Below are positions 57,801-64,000 of a stretch of 64,000 nucleotides of DNA, piece by piece; the stretch's first letter is position 1; every line of letters begins with the position of its first letter. Source of the DNA: Schistosoma haematobium (taxonomy: Eukaryota; Platyhelminthes; Trematoda; Strigeidida; Schistosomatidae); the NCBI RefSeq assembly GCF_000699445.3, contig NC_067195.1:10282287-10346286 (forward strand). Direction: 5' to 3'. A program made the position numbers and the translations under genes. Below the pieces are notes generated by a model. That model worked only from the letters and a program-made list of their open reading frames with translations. It was not told the DNA's origin and did no database searches.

Positions 57801-60800
57801 ATCACTGCATTCCCCTTTACTTAAGTCTTATATTCTCATTATTTTAATCATAAATACTCATCATATCACCTTATTTATTTTTATACCTCTATGACCTTTA
57901 ATTATTGTGACAAAAACTTTTAATCATTTTAATCACCTTATTACATCCACTAAATCTATTGTTATTATTCGTATTACGTACGTATTATAATCTTCCTATT
58001 ACATTATCTTGGTTATTTGTGCTCACATTTCTTCACGAAATTAGTACTTTAACAAAAAATTCTCATATCTATATACGATTGTACAGCTTGATAATAAATT
58101 CGTTGAAAAGAGATCCCTTCCCTGAACTTCTTGTTTGTAATTTTTAATGATCAGTATTAGACAACCATTAAAAACCTGAAAACACTAGAAGGCCGTTTAG
58201 TCTTAGTATGGAACTACTAAGAAGTGTGCATTCATGACCGTGCACACGAAAAACGAACCAAATGATTTTCATTCTTAACCTCTAGATGACTGAGACGGCA
58301 TCCAAAGGTATGAATATATAAATTCAAACAATCCACGATATTGTGCGGCCATTGACCGGATTAAAATTCCTCTTGAAAGTCATTAGAAAATATTAATATT
58401 TGGATAGAAAAGTAAAAGATCTCATTGTCATTCTTTTCAGAAATCATATCACTAAATTATGACTAGTAGACAATTAACTTAAATTTTTTGTCCGGAACAA
58501 TATTGATAAAAGCGGAGAGTAAGTGAAGAGAAAAACGTTTTTTCATGAAGTACAAAAAGAAACAAACGAAAAATACAACCTACAGCTGGTGTTACGTTCA
58601 GTCGTTCTTTTTCCAAATCACCTTGTTCAAAAAATTCATTGGCAACCATTTCAGCTGTCTGTTTATTAATCAAAATGAAAACAATAGAAAACATCATAGG
58701 AATAATATTAAGAGGAAAAAAATACGATATATAAGACGGTTAAATGTAGAATAGAAAATGAAAGTTTATATGTAAAGTTGATTACTAGTTGGACCATAGT
58801 TAGAAGAGTATATTTGGAAGACTCAGTGAATTGATATTTGTTAGGAGATTCAAATTAATATGAACTTTAGATGTGGGACTACGTGCTAATTCCCTCCACT
58901 ATCTAGAATGAAACTAAACGTGAAATGTTATGTCAAGCTATCTAATCCAAAGATCATATCGATAAATTGATAGATAAAATATGAATAGAACTATAACAGT
59001 GAATATTGCATAGTGACCAACTTGCATATATGTATATATATGTTTTAAATTTCTCGGTAAAAATTACGATCCTACGTACAGTTGTACTCATAATCATTTC
59101 TAATGAATCAGGATCAATTGATGAAGAGATTCAACTTCGAATTGCCACATAGTGTCATCCTATTCTACTGTCAACATAGTTGGTTTTATTCATTAGAGCG
59201 TCGCAGTGGAAAATAAGGCAGTACACATCGAAAGGAATTAATGATGAGCAAGCAAATGCTTAGCTAAAAGCGCGGCTGAATAGCTATTTCTAACCTAATT
59301 TTATGAAAAGTATGTAAAAAGAGAACAGGTACATAATTTCTAAACTAGTAATGTGTTTAGGAATTTCGAAGTAAACATTAGTACATTTAGAAGGAATTTA
59401 CAAATTAAAATTAGGTGAAACTAGATTATATTCATCGTAATCACACGGATCAGTAATCGGATATTAAAATGACGAAGACAGTAAGAGCTATCTAGCTATT
59501 ATAACAGTAAACATTTTCAAAATTAATTGATTACTTCAACACGACAAGAATTAAAAGTATACACACACAATATATACACTTACCAATTTTTGTACTGGCC
59601 ATGGTTTTGTTATGGCTGAAACATCACAAGCTGTCATAAACATACAACCAAGTAATAAACGTTGTTCGCGATCATTTCGCCATAAATTTGTAGAATGATC
59701 ATTAATTTCTTTCAAATTATGCAAAGTTTGTTGAAATTTCGGTAGTCTAGCAAAATATCTTGATAGATCCGTAGCCAATATAGCTTCTCTAATTAATTTC
59801 ACAACAGTATCATATTCTGATCTGTTTAGATTGCATAAAAAGTTATTACCCTAGTAAAAAATCATGCAACAGGATTGTAATTACTGCAAATTTGTAAAAC
59901 TATTTTCATTATGAATAGAACAATAGTCACTTTGGTATCTACTTCATAATAGAGTATTTGGATATAGATATTGCATTACATAACTATATCATTACCTATT
60001 TTAGAAAGACGAAAGTCGGTTAATTATAAACAACATAAAATATGATCCAAATGGATCTATATCTGTGGTCATTTCCGAGTCATTTCTTCGGTCACCTAAT
60101 AGGACCAAACAAACGGTCTACACATGTCAATATACACGGTTCACGTAAACAACAGATAAATTTACGAAATCAAGTCATGTACTTAAATAGGCACATCTAG
60201 GGTCATTTAAACTTACTCTATAAATAACTGTCAAATTAGACAGTTGCTGAACATCTATAACACAACTTCTAGCTTTTTTAGTCAGTGGACGTTCAGAATA
60301 TCACCAAATAATCTTGCCAAATTTACTTAGAACTTTATTCGTAACATTAAAGTTGCCTACTTGATGGTTACATCATATACACACAATAAGTCAAAAGCAT
60401 TTATGATCGAATTACAATCAAAAGACCACAATTCACAGCTATAAAAATACATAATGAAATAACTGAATGGTAGATAGAAACAAAACCATATGTTTTTCGA
60501 AAGGTTTGTTTCATTATTTAACCAACTGGCTTTGAATCAAATAATGGTCTGTCTTCACCTGTAATAGTCAAGTTATATATAACAATTTTATCGCCACATC
60601 TTATTGACAAATTGTCTATCATCACTAACTTCTATCGACGTCTACCACTGTTATTGATACGTTTACAGAGTTTAAGTCAATCTACATTCGATAGGGATTT
60701 AAACCATAATTTGGTTAAGCTCGTAACAGGATATTTATTTAATCTTTTCTTAATATTTTGTTGATAGTTATTAGCGGTCAGAATAAAAAATCACTATTTG

Positions 60801-61810
60801 ATTTAATAAGTGACTAGCAGTTTCTTGTCTTAAATAAATGTAATGATCAATTCGAATTGTGACTATATTTAAGCAACTTACAGCTTTCCCTACAACTTAC
60901 CCACTTATAACATTCCAACGTATGTAACGGTAACAGTGTGTACTCATTCTTTTATAATGGTACTCACTAGGAAACCGAGTATAAAAATGATTAATCTTAT
61001 TGATTTGTATGTTTAAACAGTGCTAACAGAATAGCGTTATCATGTACATAGCCCACTAATAAGTAAATAGATTATTCTTTTTCGCCAACAACAAATTTAC
61101 ACACACAAAGGACTTTTAATGTGTCCTGCCAGTGACAGCTAGCAAGAATATGACTTAAGTTAGAAAAAAATCTTTTGTTAAGAGCACTTAAATAAAACTT
61201 TGACTATCATGGAGATAATTTTCATAATCGACAGATGGGAAGCGATCGGATGAAATCCACGCGGTTTTACAGTATGGATCAGCCATAACCTTTAAAGCCA
61301 ACCATTTCATAAGTGAAACATTAATCAACGGTATTGCATGATCGCTGACTTCTACCACGAATCGATGACAGGTTCGAACCATTGAATCGTTGGTCATAAA
61401 GGTATATTCCTCGCTACAAGCTTTGCATTTGCGAAGTTCTCCCTTGTGTGCAGTCGTCGGCAGATATTACTGACAAATATCATTATTACGGTTGTACAGT
61501 ACTCGTTGATCTCCAGTAATATATCGGCTAATATCAATTTATAATGGGAAAGCATTTCCAGAAACATAATATCATAAAAATTAACATGAACTGGAAAAAT
61601 TAATCGACTAACCTTTATGGTTAGTATCATCATGAACTGATTGAAATGGTGATGTTCAAGAACCGATGTAGAATATAGTTTAGCTAATGGAGACATTGTT
61701 TTAATTTGAAACTGATTATCTGTGCCACGATGATCGATATCATGAGATAGACAAGCAGTTAACAACGCTAAACACTCAAGATCTGTAAATACTGACTGAA
61801 AATCACCTTT
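51472..61810 (-). CDS. Cyclic nucleotide 3',5'-phosphodiesterase, PDE11/PDE5-like (3' five exons of a gene running off the window)
   Basis: This class I phosphodiesterase should hydrolyse cAMP and/or cGMP in the cytosol. Five exons (61613-61810, 59584-59850, 58584-58658, 53102-53185, 51472-51870) join in phase 0 with GT/AG borders, giving 340 codons and a stop. In order they show: the metal-binding HD motif LSHDIDHRG with HRGT-N-FQ and [26 protein letters not shown] with the second metal Asp; EFFEQGD; the purine-binding [14 protein letters not shown] with the invariant Gln and clamp Phe; and the family-typical NR..W near the end. HRGT and IDSICMP point to PDE11, while LQVSF and LLKGC resemble PDE5, so an invertebrate PDE5/11 orthologue fits best. 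Missing from the window are the HNWRHA-type first metal ligand and any GAF domains. Function is inferred from family motifs; no mutation of a visible catalytic residue was seen. Confidence 0.93.
52495..52742 (+). mobile_element. Sm-alpha-like SINE in a phosphodiesterase intron (antisense to the gene)
   Basis: Good pol III boxes: GGCTCAGCGGTCTGGAAG and GGGTTCGAGTCTCGCG. The ribozyme keeps stem I GCACTT/CAGTGC, CTGAAGA and GTC but reads GGGC-AAAAC: the G that acts as general base in GAAAC is gone. Ends CCGCCTTCTGAT. It lies in the intron 51871-53101, on the strand opposite to the gene. Confidence 0.8.
53102..53185 (-). CDS. PDE exon with the invariant purine-selective glutamine
   Basis: Twenty-eight codons: [15 protein letters not shown] followed by [13 protein letters not shown]. 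Acceptor ATCAAG, donor GAG|GTAAAT, phase 0. The Gln of LQVSF is the invariant nucleotide-base Gln; the Phe three residues on is the hydrophobic clamp. Vertebrate PDE11 usually has Trp at the clamp and PDE5 has Phe, so this is a PDE5-like feature in an otherwise PDE11-like segment. Confidence 0.93.
53290..53465 (-). mobile_element. SINE-2 fragment in a phosphodiesterase intron
   Basis: GATAGAATTCAGGAGGTGCG, AGCTAGATGTATCTGCAAT, B box complement AGGACTCGAACG; same strand as the gene. Confidence 0.65.
53815..54040 (+). repeat. Repeat M copy 7 in a phosphodiesterase intron
   Basis: AGGAAAGAACGGAAACAGAAAG, TGAGACGATTGACTGATATT, TTCTGTAATTTTGTGTTCAA to GCGTTCACTACA. The left end is lost. Confidence 0.6.
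54055..56350. other. Intronic AT-rich DNA, nothing recognised
   Basis: Part of the 5.4-kb intron 53186-58583. Short (AAT)n tracts at about 54981-55006 and 55825-55840 and A-homopolymers; no repeat placed. Confidence 0.4.
56358..56621 (+). repeat. Repeat M copy 8 in a phosphodiesterase intron
   Basis: TGCGGTGTATGCTACTAATG to GACTTTATTCACTT. The middle AACAACAGAATTAGAGGAAT groups it with copy 4. Confidence 0.63.
56640..58150. other. Intronic AT-rich DNA, nothing recognised
   Basis: No repeat placed. Two blocks, AAGAGATCCCTTCCC (about 58108) and its complement GGGATCTCTTTTC (about 57529), form distant inverted matches together with CAAGCTGTACAATCGTG/CGATTGTACAGCTTG. Confidence 0.35.
57490..58145. 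repeat. Inverted repeat pair in a phosphodiesterase intron
   Basis: About 70 bp at 57493-57575 (ATTAAAAATTAAAAACACGA, AGTTCAGAGAAGGGATCTC, AAGCTGTACAATCGTGAT) recurs in reverse complement at about 58066-58147 (CGATTGTACAGCTTGATAAT, GAAAAGAGATCCCTTCCC, TTTTTAATGATC). Arm-to-arm spacing is ~490 bp. The element type is unknown. Confidence 0.6.
58155..58365 (-). mobile_element. Sm-alpha-like SINE, degenerate, in an intron
   Basis: GACAACCATTAAAAACCTGA, then GACGGCATCC and TGTGCGGCCATTGACCGG follow the family's minus-strand order. Ribozyme and boxes are lost. Confidence 0.58.
58584..58658 (-). CDS. PDE short exon with the EFFEQGD motif
   Basis: Twenty-five codons beginning [14 protein letters not shown] and ending LNVTPA. 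Acceptor AAACAG, donor GCT|GTAGGT, phase 0 on both sides. Joined to the previous exon it reads [12 protein letters not shown], matching the family pattern VAELVxxEFFEQGD. The motif lines the M-loop side of the catalytic pocket in solved PDEs (established for the family). Confidence 0.92.
58665..59583. other. Intronic AT-rich DNA, nothing recognised
   Basis: Intron 58659-59583 of the phosphodiesterase gene, 925 bp, without a placed repeat. Confidence 0.5.
59584..59850 (-). CDS. PDE exon with ILATDL and the second metal-ligand Asp
   Basis: Eighty-nine codons, [13 protein letters not shown] to TKPWPVQKL. The acceptor TACTAG precedes 59850 and the donor TTG|GTAAGT follows 59584. Read after the previous exon, LTIK|GNN aligns without gap to the family segment LxSxGxN. 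The exon carries [19 protein letters not shown] and [14 protein letters not shown]; the Asp of TACD is the family's second divalent-metal ligand. The stretch [19 protein letters not shown] is somewhat longer and more polar than in vertebrate homologues. Confidence 0.93.
59851..61612 (-). other. Phosphodiesterase intron, 1762 bp
   Basis: Bounded by AAG|GTTAGT (61612) and TACTAG (59851). No repeat placed. The minus-strand frame 61188-61397 lies inside it, but the flanking exons join perfectly without it. Confidence 0.7.
61613..61810 (-). CDS. PDE exon with the HD metal-binding motif
   Basis: Sixty-six codons starting [12 protein letters not shown] and ending MMILTIK. The acceptor is a pyrimidine tract followed by CAG directly before position 61810; the donor is AAG|GTTAGT at 61613/61612. 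It holds [14 protein letters not shown] (metal-binding His-Asp, then the HRG turn) and LEHHHFNQ, both hallmark class I PDE motifs. Both splice phases are 0. The start aligns with the family segment after the MFAAL/MFAML helix, so the preceding exon must supply HNWRHA; that exon is not between 61811 and 64000. Confidence 0.93.
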
Positions 61811-62115
61811 CTGAAAGGAAAAAAAGAGATAAGACAGTTCGATGCAGAGAAGGAAGGAGGTAGAAAACAGAGGAGAAACAAATGAGATGAAACAATGATT
61901 GACAATAATACCAAATAAAAATAATAATTAGTATTGGTAGTAGTAATAATAGTAGTAGTAGTAGTCTCGTAATTCATTAAATAAAATAAATTATACACGT
62001 ATATATACGTCATATTTTATGCATGAAATGAGCCTTTCTCCCTTCTTTCCGTTTTGAGAAAAATAATTCAAACAGAAATTATGTTTTGACGCTAGAACAG
62101 TCAGTCAATCACGCA

Positions 62116-62118
<3 letters not shown>

Positions 62119-62146
<28 letters not shown>
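62119..62146. repeat. (TA)n microsatellite
   Basis: Fourteen TA units, in the intron upstream of the HD-motif exon. Confidence 0.9.
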
Positions 62147-62149
<3 letters not shown>

Positions 62150-62242
62150 AAAGAAAAACAAACTTAACAACAAATATTTCTAGACATTGATCAGATTTTC
62201 TTCCTTTTTTATTCAAAACCTTTCATTCAACAATAATTGGTA

Positions 62243-62248
<6 letters not shown>

Positions 62249-62292
<44 letters not shown>
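62249..62292. repeat. (AT)n microsatellite
   Basis: Twenty-two AT units, about 100 bp from the previous tract. Confidence 0.9.
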
Positions 62293-62296
<4 letters not shown>

Positions 62297-63200
62297 GTAG
62301 CGAGGAGAAGTTGAAGTTAACATTGCATGGTTGATTAATGATTTAGACGTTGCTAATCGATTCCCTTATTATTCTTTTTCATTCTCTCATCTTTATGAAG
62401 ATTGTCTTTAAATATAGACAGTGCGCGACTGATTTTATTTTGAAGTACCATTGAACAATGCTTCAGGCTAATTGGAATCAATAACACATTTGTGATAGCA
62501 GAATGTTTCAGACATATACACTTTACTTCTCCATCCCTTTTTTCACAGTAAAACATCAGAATACCGTTCAGTAAACTGTAAAATAATTCAAAAGTTAATC
62601 AGTATTAATAAGGAAATACCACTCAATTCATACAAACTAAATTTATGTATCACTTAAGACTTACTATTATCTATGGATATGGTAGGTGTTAGGTGACATA
62701 ACTAAGGAGATTTCATTGTGATTCTGAGAAAAATCTTTCAGTGCCTACTTCATATAAGAAGCAGTGGCTCAATTAATTTAGTCTAAAATTAATTTTGATT
62801 TATTTTGTTTACAATTTATCTTAAATTATAACACGAAACAGGCTACAGCTTTTACTCACAAAAAATAGAAACTTAGATCAGCAGTGCAATCGAAAAAAGA
62901 AAAAAAACTCCTGTAAATGCACATAATACATAGGTAAGTTAAAAAATGATCTATTTAATCTAGACGCAATTACAAAAAGGAAAGTGTTATATGATGCGGT
63001 GAACAATTGAAAAAAAGCATTCAATAATGTTGACATTTTAATGACTTAAACTTAAATCTAAATTAAGTATAAGAAAAAACTGATCAAAGACAAAATAAGA
63101 AATGAGAAATTTCAGTCACAAACTTCAAAAAAATTATATTGGTCAAGAAAAAGATAACGGTATTGAAAACCTTTTAATCCCTTACAAAATATTGACGAAG
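62293..63200. other. Probable upstream intron of the phosphodiesterase, no exon supported
   Basis: The minus-strand frame 62353-62556 was examined and not accepted as an exon. No HNWRHA-type motif was found on the minus strand from 61811 to 64000. Confidence 0.45.
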
Positions 63201-63204
63201 ATTT

Positions 63205-63345
63205 ACATAGAATGGATGGAATATGGCTGACAGTGGAATCTGTTCTATTTGAGGCTCGTCAGATGAGTATACTTGCATCCCTATGTTGATGTCCACCATA
63301 CGACTTGAACCCAATACCTTTCGTTTTCAACCCCATCAGTATGAA
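63205..63345 (-). mobile_element. SINE-2 fragment
   Basis: GCTGACAGTGGAATCTGTTC, GTCAGATGAGTATACTTGCA, B box complement ACGACTTGAACCC, TTTCGTTTTCAACCCCATC. Confidence 0.6.
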
Positions 63346-63504
63346 CAACCATTGCAAAATCAAACTTGTTGACGGAGATATTCAAGAACATATTTCACTT
63401 TGAGGAGTAGTTCATATACTTTTGAAGACTTTCACAGAACCAGCTAGGTGACAAATATACATGACTGTAAAAAAACCAATAGTACATATCAATAAAAGTT
63501 TTAC

Positions 63505-63638
63505 TTAGTTCCCTTTTATAAGCAGGGATTAGCCGCTTGAATACAAAGTTGTCATTCATATCTTCATCATAGATTGAAACATTAGAAAAAACTGAATTTT
63601 CACGAATGATCATAGTATCTGACTTCCTGCCCTCTATA
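63505..63638 (-). CDS. Doubtful exon candidate upstream of the phosphodiesterase exons
   Basis: Open on the minus strand with a plausible acceptor (TTGCATCTCAG before 63638) and donor (TAA|... CTAA|GTAAAA at 63505). The peptide includes IEGRKSDTMIIRENSVFSN and FKRLIPAYKREL. No PDE or GAF motif is recognised, and the phase does not reach the next accepted exon directly. It may be an exon of this gene's N-terminal part or a chance frame. Confidence 0.2.
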
Positions 63639-64000
63639 CTGAGATGCAAATGATATTTATAGTCAATTTAGTTAAGCAATCCATCTACGCATCGTCAGCA
63701 GGTGAATTTAATATTTTTTTCATAAAGATTCATCTTGACAATAATATACATAAATTCTATGAGCAAAACATTAAAATCCAGTATACCAATGTCACGAAAA
63801 ATGTTTAAGTGAATATCTATGCTAATTAGCGTTTAAAGAATTTAATGAGTAAATTTTATCTACTAGCCAACAATGCAAAATAAGCACATGTAGTGAAAAT
63901 TTCATGAGATCATATACAGTCACAAATTGGCTAATGATATAAGTATTTATATGTTTGTGTGTCACGTAACTTAATTATTTTGTGACTCGGTGTAAGCTCA

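Noticed and set aside
61188..61397. 69-codon minus-strand frame between two phosphodiesterase exons
   Set aside because: LTIK|GNN joins the flanking exons exactly as in the family without any extra residues, and the frame has no PDE motif.
3518..62292. CRISPR arrays or bacterial-type operons
   Set aside because: No regularly spaced repeats with spacers. The composition, introns and retroelements are those of a eukaryote.
62353..62571. Minus-strand frame with a good-looking acceptor (TATTTTACAG) and peptide LLNGILMFYCEKRDGE, considered as a phosphodiesterase exon
   Set aside because: It does not align with the family segment that must precede KGDFQSV (no HNWRHA or MFAAL-like end), and the entry phase does not match the upstream candidate. 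Probably intronic.
62605..62740. Possible small exon with acceptor TTTTTCTCAG and donor GTAAGT
   Set aside because: All three frames contain a stop before the donor.

Overview
The window looks like trematode DNA, most likely from a Schistosoma species. It is very AT-rich, carries almost no open reading frames, and is packed with recognisable schistosome-type retroelements. These are hammerhead-bearing tRNA-derived SINEs of the Sm-alpha type, RTE/SR2-like LINE fragments, CR1-like LINE fragments, Penelope-like elements (PLEs) and a gypsy-type solo LTR. Genus and families were assigned by eye from sequence motifs; no database search was possible.

Layout. Positions 1 to about 50,000 are intergenic (or giant-intron) DNA with no supported host exon, only interspersed repeats and unique AT-rich spacers. 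Two Penelope-like elements stand out. One (10791-12805) has 449-bp gapless inverted terminal repeats around a decayed RT plus GIY-YIG endonuclease. The other (17343-18265) is older and belongs to a different family. Both carry hammerhead ribozyme motifs in their terminal repeats. About twenty copies or fragments of the Sm-alpha-like SINE are scattered on both strands; five or six keep a hammerhead core that looks intact or nearly so. A second tRNA-like SINE family has about ten copies. At least six further repeat families recur two to eight times each and are described by letter (L, S, M, P, Q, G).

The right end (51472-61810, minus strand) holds the only clear host gene. These are the last five coding exons of a class I cyclic nucleotide phosphodiesterase of the PDE5/6/11 group, most like PDE11. 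The exons join in frame (every visible intron is phase 0) into 340 codons, from just before the HD metal-binding motif to the stop. The exon with the first metal-ligand His (HNWRHA-type motif) and the N-terminal regulatory part must lie upstream, beyond position 64000. A Ser/Thr-rich C-terminal tail with an RRAS phosphorylation-type site follows the catalytic domain. The probable 3' UTR covers roughly 50000-51471.

The retroelements interact. RTE-type machinery is the likely driver of SINE copying, though not proven here. The PLE lacks its RT active-site region and could only have moved in trans. SINE and LTR-like copies have invaded the phosphodiesterase introns.
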